Of a stretch of DNA of 64,000 nucleotides, positions 28,721 through 37,527 are shown piece after piece; the first letter of the stretch is position 1, and each line of letters starts with the position of its first letter. Both the position numbers and the translations under genes were made by a program. The stretch spans positions 22,309-86,308 of the forward strand of contig NZ_JADEWO010000029.1 of assembly GCF_015207605.1 (NCBI RefSeq), given 5' to 3'. Below the pieces are notes generated by a model. That model searched no databases, was not told the origin of the DNA, and worked only from the letters and a program-made list of their open reading frames with translations. The DNA comes from Oculatella sp. LEGE 06141. Lineage in GTDB: Bacteria > Cyanobacteriota > Cyanobacteriia > Elainellales > Elainellaceae.

Positions 28721-29059
28721 ATGGCACTGTTTATTCTGTTTGCGTTGTTAGGTGGGGTGGTCGGTAGCGTTATAGTGGGTATCCCCGGTGTACTGATGTT
28801 GATGACTGGACTGCAACAACACGCCGGATCTCGACGCTTCATTCGGATTGCCTTGTGCAGTGTGGCTGCGATCGCCACCCTCCTAATTACTGTCTGGTGG
28901 AGCGTATCTCAGTTTCAGACGATTACACCTCCGGGCGGCGGCGCACCCACCCCAGATGATGCCGCTGCCCTGCTCAAAGCTTGTCTTGGATGCGGTCTTG
29001 CGCCCGGACTGAGTCTTTTCTCAGCAGGGTTGGTTAGCCTCTGCGGTAACAGAAATTGA
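28721..29059 (+). CDS. Small integral membrane protein
   Basis: 112 aa, family not recognised. Three hydrophobic segments: about 2-30 (LFILFALLGGVVGSVIVGIPGVLM), 42-62 (IALCSVAAIATLLITVWW) and 88-108 (LGCGLAPGLSLFSAGLVSL). A short Gly/Pro loop GGGAPTP lies between the last two. It begins 25 bases after the RTX gene and 33 bases before the next gene, so it probably belongs to the same plus-strand unit. Confidence 0.7.
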   Translation: MALFILFALLGGVVGSVIVGIPGVLMLMTGLQQHAGSRRFIRIALCSVAAIATLLITVWWSVSQFQTITPPGGGAPTPDDAAALLKACLGCGLAPGLSLFSAGLVSLCGNRN

Positions 29060-29092
29060 ACCCACGATCTAGAACATTATTGGAGTCTACTG

Positions 29093-29833
29093 ATGAACTA
29101 TTCTGCATCGATCGCCCCTCAAACCTTCGGTCATCTTTTAGGAGAATTCAACTGGCACAAATCAAAAGCGAAACGGCTGTTTGTGCTCTGGAGCCTGATG
29201 GTTTTTCCTTCCTTAATTAGCTGCTTGTTTTTAGTCGGTATTCCAGCAACGTTTTTCTCGGTCTACTTTGCTCATCGATCGTGGCGGCGATGGCGATCGC
29301 CCCAAACTGTAGTGTTGCTTTATCAACATGGCTTGGTGGATCAGCGCAAACCTCAGCCTGTAATTTTGCCCTATGCCGATGTAGATACTTTGTTGATTGC
29401 GGTCACTCGTCTAGCAAATGTTACAAGCCACGTCTATACTCTCCAAACGAAAGACAAGCGCAAGATTCAATTTGATGAGCATTTGGCGCAAATCAAAGAT
29501 TTAGGGCAAATTTTGCAGGAGCAAGTTGCACAGCAACAATTGCCAGAAGCGATCGCCACCTACAATCGGGGGCTACCTATCAGCTTCAAGCAGCTTGCCA
29601 TTTCACCTGATGGAATGAGTAGAGGCAGACAACATTTATCCTGGCAGGATTTTGATGGCGCAACCGTGATTCAATCTCGAACTCGCAAACACGTTCATGT
29701 CTTCCTTGAAATCAAGCAAAAAGGTCAACAAAAGCCCTGGGCACTGCTCGACCAAGCCACATTTCCGAATCTGTCGCTGTTTTTTGCCCTGCTCAATCAT
29801 ATTCAAGTTTCAACTCGGCCTGACGATATCTAA
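29093..29833 (+). CDS. DUF6585-like membrane-anchored protein
   Basis: 246 aa. Residues 28-62 form one membrane hairpin or pair (LFVLWSLMVFPSLISCLFLVG, IPATFFSVYFAHRSWRRW), followed by a soluble region with two PH-like halves (VVLLYQHGLVDQR...ILPYADVDTLL; LAISPDGMSRG...LSWQDFDGATVIQ). The pattern resembles DUF6585 family proteins, a tentative assignment. The TGA of the previous gene is 33 bases upstream. No catalytic residues are evident. Confidence 0.6.
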   Translation: MNYSASIAPQTFGHLLGEFNWHKSKAKRLFVLWSLMVFPSLISCLFLVGIPATFFSVYFAHRSWRRWRSPQTVVLLYQHGLVDQRKPQPVILPYADVDTLLIAVTRLANVTSHVYTLQTKDKRKIQFDEHLAQIKDLGQILQEQVAQQQLPEAIATYNRGLPISFKQLAISPDGMSRGRQHLSWQDFDGATVIQSRTRKHVHVFLEIKQKGQQKPWALLDQATFPNLSLFFALLNHIQVSTRPDDI

Positions 29834-30037
29834 TTGAATTGTTCACAGATCAGAAGCATATCGATCGTTGGTTCTTTGCCGCTTTTGGGCAGTAACGCGA
29901 GAGAACCATCGCCAGTGATTGTCTCTTCAGCATTCCAACGATCGATTGCCTTACTGGACGACCGCCTGTTGCGTCCAAACACTAGTTGATTCTGCGGGTT
30001 CAGGCTTCATACTCAACAAATTATTCTTTGTGCCTGC

Positions 30038-31786
30038 TCAATCTGGGATTAAATTACGCGTTTGTACAGCAGCAGAGAGATGGCTTTCGGGGAAGTAGTT
30101 GCTCTCTAGCAGTTGGGTCAGAACATCAGCAGTAACAGGACGACTAAAGTAATATCCCTGCACTTCATCACATCCGTGTGCTTCTACAAACTCAAACTGC
30201 TCTTTTGTTTCTACCCCTTCAGCCGTGATATTTAACTGAAGGCTGGTCGCCAAAGCGATGATGGCTTTGGTAATGACCACATCGTCTGGATTGGTGACAA
30301 TGTTTCGCATAAACGATTGATCGATTTTGAGTGTATCGATAGGAAAGCGGCTGAGATAGTTCAATGAAGAGTACCCTGTACCAAAATCATCCAGTGCGAT
30401 CGATATTCCCAAATCATGCAGTTGTTGTAAGCTGGCGATCGAGTGCGTTACGTTCTTCATCATCAAGCCCTCTGTCACCTCTAGCTCCAAGCAGGATGCC
30501 TCTACCCCTGTCTGTGCAAGGATTTGGGCGATGCGTTCAACAAGGTCTGGTTGTTCGAACTGACGAGCAGATAGGTTGACGGCCATCCGGATGGGTGGCA
30601 AACCAGCCGATCGCCAAATCTGGCTTTGCTGACAGGCCGTTTTTAGCACCCATTCCCCCATTTCCAGGATGAGACCGTTAGCCTCAGCAATGGGAATGAA
30701 CGTTGCTGGTGAAACCAGACCACGAACTGGATTTTGCCATCGCAGCAATGCTTCTACGGCAACAATGCGTTGTGTTCGAGTATCAAATCGGGGTTGATAG
30801 TGTACTGTCAGTTCATTCCGGATCAAGGCGTATCCTAGTTCATTTTCTAGAGCTAGCCTTTCTTGAAGTAACGTATTCATTTCAAGAGAATAGAACTGAT
30901 AATGATGCCCTTGCCGCTCGGCTTGCTTCAAAGCAGTGTTAGCGTTTTGGAGAAGCTGTTCATCAGTTACGCCATCGAAAGAGGAAATTGCAATGCCTAT
31001 ACTGGCACTGGTCGAAACCTCACTTCCATTCAGGGAAAATGGTTTAGCAATGGTATCCAGCAGATCTTGCGCCAAACCAGGAACATTGTGAGATGCCGTG
31101 ATTTCTGGTTGCATCACTCCAAACACATCGCTGCCAAGAAAGGCAAGCACGCTGTGTTTGGGCATAGCGTCGGACAATCGTTGAACCACGTTTCTTAGCA
31201 GCAACTCACCCACGCTGCTTCCCAGGGCATTCCGGACATTCTCGAAGTTGTTCAATCTCAGAACCATCACTGCCAGAGATCGGTTGTCTCGTTCTGCTTG
31301 AGCGATCGCCTGCTGGAGCTGTTTTTGAAATAGCAATTGATTGGGTAAACCCGTTAAATTGTCGTAATGCACTATGTATTGGATCGCATCATCCAGGTTG
31401 CGAATGGTATGAACGGTATCAGCCATTAATGTGCCAACTTCATCGGTAAAATGGGTTGGCAGCTTAGGCAGAGCGCTTTGATTGAGATAATTCCTCAGTG
31501 CCAGAGACGTTTGAACCACAGGCGCTAATAGTGTATCTAAGGCGAGAAGTGTTAAAGCAGTGCCAACTAATGTGGCAATTAGTGCAATGATCAGGATTTT
31601 TACAGTTGACTCAAACGAAAGCGAATTGGCCGCAATGAAAAAGGCAAAGAGCGTTAAAAGCGGTACGTGAGTCCCCAGAAAAGCCACAAGCATAATTTTT
31701 AGCTTGTAACTTCTAACCAAGTTAAAGCGAGACAAAAACGAATAAAATCTTAAGTTTTTAAGAGGAGTGTGCATAGAGGAGTACAT
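30038..31786 (-). CDS. Membrane EAL phosphodiesterase with degenerate GGDEF domain
   Basis: About 582 aa. Two hydrophobic segments near the N-terminus (VAFLGTHVPLLTLFAFFIAA, ILIIALIATLVGTALTLLALDTL) anchor it in the membrane and lead into a HAMP-like linker. The GGDEF domain (about 150-310) keeps DNLTGLPNQLLFQKQL but its active-site loop reads LGSDVFGVM instead of GGDEF, so cyclase activity is unlikely. The EAL domain is intact (VEALLRWQNP, LDDFGTGYSSLNYLSRFP, EGVETKEQ), predicting cyclic-di-GMP hydrolysis, perhaps regulated by the degenerate domain. The start is uncertain: ATG 31786, ATG 31774 and a longer frame to 31903 are possible. An isolated minus-strand gene. Confidence 0.85.
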   Translation of the reverse strand: MYSSMHTPLKNLRFYSFLSRFNLVRSYKLKIMLVAFLGTHVPLLTLFAFFIAANSLSFESTVKILIIALIATLVGTALTLLALDTLLAPVVQTSLALRNYLNQSALPKLPTHFTDEVGTLMADTVHTIRNLDDAIQYIVHYDNLTGLPNQLLFQKQLQQAIAQAERDNRSLAVMVLRLNNFENVRNALGSSVGELLLRNVVQRLSDAMPKHSVLAFLGSDVFGVMQPEITASHNVPGLAQDLLDTIAKPFSLNGSEVSTSASIGIAISSFDGVTDEQLLQNANTALKQAERQGHHYQFYSLEMNTLLQERLALENELGYALIRNELTVHYQPRFDTRTQRIVAVEALLRWQNPVRGLVSPATFIPIAEANGLILEMGEWVLKTACQQSQIWRSAGLPPIRMAVNLSARQFEQPDLVERIAQILAQTGVEASCLELEVTEGLMMKNVTHSIASLQQLHDLGISIALDDFGTGYSSLNYLSRFPIDTLKIDQSFMRNIVTNPDDVVITKAIIALATSLQLNITAEGVETKEQFEFVEAHGCDEVQGYYFSRPVTADVLTQLLESNYFPESHLSAAVQTRNLIPD

Positions 31787-31854
31787 AACGTTGGAGGAGG
31801 TATTGAGAGGAGGTATTGAAAAGTTTTCCTCACGGTTTGTTTCAGTGTTCCCTG

Positions 31855-31951
31855 TGTTGCAACACGAGAAGCGATCGCCCGTGCCTATCTTTGGCCGTAC
31901 CAAGAATGATGCCCCTTTTGTACTGCAATACGAGGAGCGATCGCTCCTCCC
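31855..31951. repeat. Direct repeat of a 30-bp unit carrying GCGATCGC
   Basis: Two related units: TGCAACACGAGAAGCGATCG (from 31858) and TGCAATACGAGGAGCGATCG (from 31924), about 66 bases apart. Each runs on through GCGATCGC. A small 13-base tandem (GGAGGTATTGAGA) lies nearby at 31796-31820. They flank the start of the EAL gene; function unknown. Confidence 0.6.
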
Positions 31952-31959
31952 CTGCTCCC

Positions 31960-32254
31960 CTTAAACTAACTCAGCTTCTTGAAAAAAAGTCTGTTGTTTT
32001 GACCACAAACCAAAAGGTTGAACCTCGCTGAATAGAAAGATAAACGGTTGGTTCAGTGCCTGCCGTAAAGGCATTGCCATCCCCTTACATACGCCATACA
32101 TGCACTCCGCACCACCAAGATTCATGAATTAAGGTAAGGTGAGGCTGCTTGCTAAGAGGTAGCTTTAAAAGTGTGTGCTGCATTCGTCCCTTACACTCTC
32201 TAACTCTGGAACTTCCGAGCTAATTCTGTTTCAAAGTTCCCCAGCAGCAAGCAC
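31960..32254. other. Noncoding stretch upstream of the structured RNA candidate
   Basis: No gene seen. The region between the EAL gene and the RNA-like stretch contains no long open frame on either strand and no clear terminator. Confidence 0.5.
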
Positions 32255-32620
32255 TTAACGCCTGCGGTAAGCCAGAAACGGGGGAGCGAGTGAGCATCGA
32301 CACCTTTAAACCATCCTTCTAGCGAGCCGCGTATTTGGTTCAGTCAATCCCCTGAACGGTTCACAACCAGACTCTTCGGTGCCAGTCAAGTACTACAGTT
32401 GTAGAGTTGACGTTGAAAGAAGCCGACGTTTGTAGTGATGAAACCTTGCAACGGCTGGGTGAATTCGTCGCCACGTAGACCAGTGCAAGATGTGGTTCAC
32501 GCTTGGCATCCAAGCCCGCAGCAGTGCCCATAATACCCGACGCACTTCGGGCATACCCAAAGGGAGTTCAAGCTGCGTTTGCGTTTGAACTCGCTCATAG
32601 AATGGCTGATGGAGGCGTTC
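32255..32620 (+). ncRNA. Structured RNA candidate, HEARO/omega-RNA-like
   Basis: About 360 bases without a gene but with dense nested pairing. GGTTCAC..CCAG (32358-32370) pairs with CTGGGTGAATT (32455-32465), enclosing GTCAA..CTAC/GTAG..TTGAC (32385-32411). Downstream are GCTTGGCATCCAAGC (32501-32515) and GAGTTCAA/TTGAACTC (32564-32592). Size, GC content and nested layout resemble the HEARO (omega) RNA that cyanobacteria carry just upstream of iscB nuclease genes. No iscB follows; an IS256 remnant does. The family name is a judgement by resemblance only, not a covariance-model hit, and the strand is assumed. Confidence 0.4.
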
Positions 32621-32834
32621 AAATCCCCCTTGTATCTTAGAGGAGTGGCAGACCGTTCCCTCTTAGGTTTCTCAAAACCGTAAAAAAGCTTGGGTCGCTA
32701 CACTCCTCGAAGTGCTGAGAACTCGTAGAATCGCCTGGACTTCTAAGTCTGCATGGAGCAAGGAAGAGCGCAGCCTTCGACCTATCGTATCTGATGGAGG
32801 TCAGGATCTCATGGAGCAGCATTATACCCCATCC

Positions 32835-33553
32835 TTTATCTGGATGCTTTGTACGTCAATATCAAGGTTTCCGGGCGCGTCAGCAAACGAGCCGTGTATG
32901 TCGTGTTGGGCATCAACGGCGAGGGCAATAAGGAACTGCTGGGGTTATGGATTGGAGAGGCGGAAGCCGAAGGAGCCAAGTTCTGGCTCAAAGTGTTGAC
33001 AGATTTGAAAAACAGAGGATTAAAGGACATCTTGATTGCCTGCTGCGATGGGTTAGTGGGCTTTCCCCAGGCGATCGAGGCACTGTATCCCAAAACCCAT
33101 GTTCAATTGTGTATCGTGCATCTGATTCGTAATTGTCTGCGCTACGTCCCCTGGAAGGAATCTAAAGCGGTGGCAGCAGACCTCAAGCCCATCTATCAAG
33201 CGGCCACGCTTGGCGGCGGAAGCGGCCCTTGATGCGTTTGCAGCCAAATGGGATGCTCGTTATCCGGTGATTAGCCAAATTTGGATTCGCCATTGGGAGA
33301 ACATCATTCCCATCTTTGACTATCCAATGGATATTGCAAAGTCATCTACACCATCAATGCAATTGAGTCGCTCAATCGCTCACTGCGCAAGGTGATTAAG
33401 ACCAAGGCTGTATTCCCAGATGAGGAGTCTGTTTTCAAGTTGATGTATTTAGCAATGAACAACATTACCAAGCGCTGGAACCGACCGATAAAAAATTGGA
33501 GGTCAGCCTTGTCACATTTTGCTATCCTATTTCCAGGACGCTTCAACTATTGA
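32835..33553 (+). pseudogene. IS256-family transposase remnant (5'-truncated, frameshifted)
   Basis: Mutator/IS256-type transposase fragments in three frames. LDALYVNIKVSGRVSKRAVYV leads to EAEAEGAKFWLKVLTDLKNRG and CCDGLVGFPQAIEALYPKT with VQLCIVHLIRN, the IS256 core with DDE aspartates. The frame shifts near 33215 (into AEAALDAFAAKWDARYPVIS) and again near 33335 (into YTINAIESLNRSLRKVIKTK and FPDEESVFKLMYLAMNNITK). It ends at 33553. The N-terminal third is missing. Non-functional. Confidence 0.88.
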
Positions 33554-33635
33554 CAATCTAAAGGCTGACACAAAATCTAAACACTCTCTCGCAAAAACTA
33601 ATTAAGGACAAATGATCGGTATCGCTTGCATTCCC

Positions 33636-34068
33636 TTAAGTAGTAATTCCAAAGAGTGCTTCAATAAATCTGACTTGAGAGACAATATCCACTTGGTCGA
33701 TTCCTTTGACTTGTCCTTTCCGAATCATATTCATCGCCTCGATTCCGCTCAACGTTCTTCTTGCACTGTTGAACGTCTTAAATCCCACCATCGGCTTCAC
33801 AATTCCTTTGATATGGCGATGATCTTGCTCAATCACATTGTTCAAATATTTGCTCTGTCTGAGTTCGGTCTCTTTTTCAATCGTCTCATCTGCTTTGAGA
33901 GCATCTATTACCACTTACCCACCGATTGATCGTCGAGTGGTCTACCTCCACCCCCCGTTCCTGCATCATCTCCTCTAGATTTCGGTAGCTCAAAGCATAG
34001 CGGCAGTAACACCGAACGTTGAGCAGGATGGTCTCGAGCAGAAAGGTCGCCATTTGAACGGGGAGAAC
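33636..34068 (-). pseudogene. IS6-family transposase remnant with internal deletion
   Basis: Read leftward, 34068-33915 encodes the N-terminus of an IS6 transposase (FKWRPFLLETILLNVRCYCR, YALSYRNLEEMMQERGVEVD, HSTINRWVS). It then joins directly, out of frame, to the C-terminal part at 33914-33636 (VIDALKADETIEKE, YLNNVIEQDHRHIKGIVKPM, FNSARRTLSGIEAMNMIRKG). The central catalytic DDE region with its first two aspartates is gone. Presumed terminal sequence lies at 34095-34136. Confidence 0.88.
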
Positions 34069-34094
34069 CTGGACATACGAGGTGAGGGAAGCAG

Positions 34095-34136
34095 GGGTTA
34101 TTCCTCTTACCTTACCTCTCTACTGTTTTTGCAACC
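34095..34136 (-). repeat. IS6-type element end (left of the RiPP cluster)
   Basis: On the minus strand, GTTGCAAAAAC (34135-34125) is followed after eight bases by GGTAAGGTAAG. The same two blocks with the same spacing occur at 48675-48704 on the plus strand. It lies just upstream of the IS6 transposase remnant, as expected for an element end. Confidence 0.6.
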
Positions 34137-34217
34137 CTACCAGATCTAGTGCCCTACTGGGTCAACCCGGATCTCATGATCGGCATTTGTCCCGTGCAAT
34201 TATTGCAGGAAAACCTC

Positions 34218-34982
34218 TTACCTACTCTGGAGCAAGATAGGTTCTGGTTCAAGCTGAGGCGTGACTTCTACCTGCTCCACCTGCTGTTTGAGCCAGGTTG
34301 CAAATAAGGCGGATAGAATTTCGTAACGCAATTCTTGAGTCAGTTCGGCTGGAATCAGTTCTTCCACCAGGATTAAATGTGCCCCCTGTGCTGTGACAAT
34401 GGGTTTCAAAATTTGAGGTGGTTGAGCTGAAAATACAGCCGCCGAAATTTCTGGTTTCAGTTCATTTCGTCGTACCAGTCCGCGGTAGCCACCTTGCCGC
34501 CGCAAATCCGGATCTTGAATATACTGGTGAGTTGCCTGATGGAAGTGGATTTCACCTTCCTGAAGGGCATAGAAAAGTTCCATCGCCAGGTCTTCATCAT
34601 CCAGCACAATTTCGTACATTACTACGCGGGTATAATCAAGCTGATGTTCCAGGAAATAGGGTTCTAGCTGCTCAGCAAACAAATGCTGCGCCAGCTTAGC
34701 AGACAGAACGGTTGCAGCAGCCAGTTCTTCGAATTCATCCAGGGACAGGTGATACTTCTGCAACCAGATCCAGGTTTCGCCTGCACTATGCAGGTTGTTA
34801 ACGCGGCGGAGATCATCGGCTGCTTGCTGAAGTTCATGGGTATCTGCGACGATTCCTTTCTCTGCGGCAATTTGGGCAATTACCTGCCGTCCTACAATTC
34901 CCTCAATCATGGTGGGAATCAGACAGGACAACTTGACTTGTTGAAAGATATCTTTGTCGCAAATGGTAATTGGGTTTAGCAT
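34218..34982 (-). CDS. Parvulin-like peptidyl-prolyl isomerase of the peptide-export cluster, copy 1
   Basis: 254-aa SurA/PpiC-like protein without a signal peptide. The N-terminal helical half (EGIVGRQVIAQIAAEKGI) resembles SurA-N; the parvulin-like region (about 130-220) has LYALQEGEIHFHQATHQY, RRQGGYRGLVRRNEL and PIVTAQGAHLILVEEL (the G..RRG..G pattern and terminal H are typical). Such genes commonly accompany C39-ABC/HlyD export systems for double-glycine peptides in cyanobacteria. Here it shares the strand and order with the HTH-C39 ABC-HlyD operon but is separated from HlyD by an IS5 remnant. Role inferred: folding or prolyl isomerisation of exported precursor peptides, whose leaders contain RPAG. 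Paralogue at 47735-48523. Confidence 0.85.
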   Translation of the reverse strand: MLNPITICDKDIFQQVKLSCLIPTMIEGIVGRQVIAQIAAEKGIVADTHELQQAADDLRRVNNLHSAGETWIWLQKYHLSLDEFEELAAATVLSAKLAQHLFAEQLEPYFLEHQLDYTRVVMYEIVLDDEDLAMELFYALQEGEIHFHQATHQYIQDPDLRRQGGYRGLVRRNELKPEISAAVFSAQPPQILKPIVTAQGAHLILVEELIPAELTQELRYEILSALFATWLKQQVEQVEVTPQLEPEPILLQSR

Positions 34983-35042
34983 AGCAAGTTCAGTGTTAAA
35001 GAGCAGAACGGGTACGGGAGAGGGGAGAATTTGATTTGGAGT

Positions 35043-35773
35043 TTAAGGGCAATGGGATGGGGATAGGTAGATTTTGAGGTTCGGGCTGCTAACTACAGTG
35101 GCTACTTTTACCTTTTCTATAGAACCCATTTGAGATCCTAATCGGATTTTCGTCATAATCTGTGGATAAATTCGTTCCAACTTATTTCTCAAGTGGTCGA
35201 TGTGATACCCGTGGTCTAACAAGATAGTAATTTTGGGGATGCTGACTGGCTCCGCCTTCTTGAAATAGTCGATGTTGAGCGTTAACCTTTCAACTAAATC
35301 CCACATCATCAGACACATTGGCAGGGCTATAGGGGGTGAAAAAGGGAAACCCAATCGTATCAACGGCAAGATGCCTCTTTATCCCGTTCGTTGCCTTGTA
35401 GAAACAAAATTCCTTTGAATCCACACCCGCATTACAGGTGTTCTTCACCGTTTGCGAATTAATGATGATTAAGGTTGTCCATTTCGTTGTTTTTAACTTG
35501 TTCTCGTACCTGTCGATGTAATACACCCACAAGATGTTCAAACACACCTGCGGCTTGCCACTGCTTGTAGTGCCAATAAACGGTTGAATAAGGTAAGTCT
35601 CTCGGCAAGTCACACCAGTCGCAACCATTTTTGAGTTGATAGAGGATACCGTTGACGATTTCTCGTTTTGTCCAGTTTGATGGACACGTTTGTTTCTTCT
35701 TCGGTAGTATTTCAAGCAACAGGGGTTCAAAGATTTCCCATTCTGCATCAGTGAGGTCGCTGGAATAGGGCAT
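35043..35773 (-). pseudogene. IS5-family transposase remnant (frameshifted, C-terminally truncated)
   Basis: Starts with MPYSSDLTDAEWEIFEPLLL and NGILYQLKNGCDWCDLPRDL, the N-terminus of an IS5-type transposase. The frame shifts near 35460 into TLIIINSQTVKNTCNAGVDS and ATNGIKRHLAVDTIGFPFF, then again near 35300 into LTLNIDYFKK and ITILLDHGYH. The expected C-terminal third, with the last catalytic Glu, is missing. An ACAGC-family MITE lies about 30 bases upstream of its start. It interrupts the spacing between the HlyD and PPIase genes. Confidence 0.88.
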
Positions 35774-35803
35774 GACATCTAAATCAGGTAAGTTTGAGCA
35801 CCT

Positions 35804-35895
35804 ACAGCAGTTCTCAGTCGAGTCAGCCACCGTTTCGCCAAGATGGGTTGGGGGATAGGGTTTGGAAGGTGGTGAATACAAATGAAAATGGCTGT
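35804..35895 (-). mobile_element. MITE-like element, ACAGC family, copy 3 (inverted)
   Basis: 92-bp copy in the opposite orientation to the copies at 10996 and 42203: ACAGCAGTTCTCA at its left edge and GAAAATGGCTGT at its right. The middle differs by several substitutions and small indels, so it is older or from another subgroup. Confidence 0.72.
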
Positions 35896-35926
35896 AATTC
35901 TTCTTCTAAAAGATGTCAAAGAGGCT

Positions 35927-37378
35927 CTATAGTTCCAGTCCTCCCTTCTGGAGCTTTTTGAATGGGTCGAGAATAAAGTCGATGATACGACGCTGGCGAA
36001 TGATGACTTCCGCTGTTGCCGTTTGGCCGGGGGATAGCATGACTCGTTTATTTTGAGTCTCGATGTAAGGCTGATCGAGAACAATTTCAAGTTCAAACGT
36101 CTGGATGATCCCCTGGGGGGTCTCTATACTTTTAGAGTCGGGCGAAATGTGTTGGAGGTTGCCAGAAACGATGCCATAGTCCTGGAAGGGGTAAGCGTCG
36201 AATTTGAGTTTAACGGGCAGTCCTGTTCGTAGAAAACCGCTTTCAGAACTGGGCATCTGTGCCCGAAAGATGAGGTTAGCTTCGGCGGGGGCAATTTGGG
36301 CGATCGCCTGTCCCGGTTGTAAAAAAGTCCCGGCACTATCCAGAGACAGACTAAAGATGGTGCCATCGCTGGGTGACTTGACTAGCCGTTGCTGCTGTTG
36401 AAACTGCAATGACTCAATCTGCTTACGTGTTTGGGCAATGTCTGCCTGGGTATCGAGGATTTGGGCTTGCAGTTCCTTAATCCGACGTTCACTTTCCAGT
36501 ACAGTCAATTCCCCAGTGCGAAAGACGTTCTCATAGTTGCTTTGCTGTTGTTTGATGCCAGATTCCGCCTGCTGAATTTCGGCCTGGGACTGGTTGACTG
36601 CATGTTGGCTTTCGTCCAATATGCGTTCGATCTCTGCTAGTTCGGCTGCCGGGACGACTCCCTCTGCCAATAACTTTTCATAGCGTTGGACTTCAGTGCG
36701 ATCGCGATTCAGGCGATCGGTTGCCAGGCTGTAAGCTCTGCGAGCAGCCTGCAACCGTTGTTCTACCTGGTCGATCTGGGCAAGTTGGGCGGTTTGCTGT
36801 GCCTGACGCTGCAATCGTTGCGAGCGAATGGCAATTTCCTGTTCATTTTTCATTAGTTCCAACTGTGCCACCCGGTTCAACGCACCTTCCAGCTTTGCCT
36901 GTGCCTGCTGTAATTCTGCCTGAACCACCTCTGATTCCAGTTCCACTAATACCTGACCTGCTTTCACCGTCTGCCCCTCCCGCACTGGTAGGGCCGTTAC
37001 GGTTCCTGTGACGGGGGCATCAACGCGAATGGTTTTACCTTGAGGTTCCAGCCTACCCTCCGCACTGCCCGTTTCGTCTACCTTTGCCAGAGAAGCCCAA
37101 GGCAGGGCGATGGCTGCAAACAGCACCAGAAAATAGAGCAATCCCCGTGTCCAGACCTGAGGCAGGGTATCAATCAGTTCCCTGGTCAGCGAAGTCCATT
37201 CATCGCGCACCGGTACAGGGCGGGTTGCCTCCGGCGATAAGGATGGAGAACTGAAATCTGCAACGGTAGCAGTACTTCTGGAAATCTCCTGGATTCCCAG
37301 ATGGCTCTTTGGAGAACTGTTTTCCAGATGATGACCATTTTGACTGAAGGCTTCAGATGCAGTAGGAAAGTTAGACAT
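35927..37378 (-). CDS. HlyD-family periplasmic adaptor for peptide export
   Basis: 483 aa. A cytoplasmic N-terminal tail (about 1-75) precedes one membrane helix (GLLYFLVLFAAIALPWASLA). Then come the lipoyl/barrel-sandwich half (GSAEGRLEPQGKTIRVDAPV, VREGQTVKAGQVLVELES), a long coiled coil (about 150-330, Gln-rich), the second sandwich half (VKSPSDGTIFSLSL) and a beta-barrel region ending TAEVIIRQRR. It bridges the inner-membrane C39 ABC transporter (37528-40293) to a TolC-type outer-membrane channel not encoded here. It follows that gene by 149 bases on the same strand. Confidence 0.93.
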   Translation of the reverse strand: MSNFPTASEAFSQNGHHLENSSPKSHLGIQEISRSTATVADFSSPSLSPEATRPVPVRDEWTSLTRELIDTLPQVWTRGLLYFLVLFAAIALPWASLAKVDETGSAEGRLEPQGKTIRVDAPVTGTVTALPVREGQTVKAGQVLVELESEVVQAELQQAQAKLEGALNRVAQLELMKNEQEIAIRSQRLQRQAQQTAQLAQIDQVEQRLQAARRAYSLATDRLNRDRTEVQRYEKLLAEGVVPAAELAEIERILDESQHAVNQSQAEIQQAESGIKQQQSNYENVFRTGELTVLESERRIKELQAQILDTQADIAQTRKQIESLQFQQQQRLVKSPSDGTIFSLSLDSAGTFLQPGQAIAQIAPAEANLIFRAQMPSSESGFLRTGLPVKLKFDAYPFQDYGIVSGNLQHISPDSKSIETPQGIIQTFELEIVLDQPYIETQNKRVMLSPGQTATAEVIIRQRRIIDFILDPFKKLQKGGLEL

Positions 37379-37527
37379 AGCGACTGGGGTTTAGGGTTAT
37401 AGGTGTTCGCCTTGACGTTTCCACTGGGTCGGGTTGTGGGTTGTTAGTGGCTGGTTATTGGTTGTTACTGGTTAGTAAGAGGTGGCTTTTAGGGTTCAGG
37501 TTAATTGCAACCACCTGACACCCGAAT

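Noticed and set aside
32255..32620. Group II intron
   Set aside because: I could not find a domain V-like hairpin or an intron-encoded reverse transcriptase nearby; the IS256 frame follows instead.
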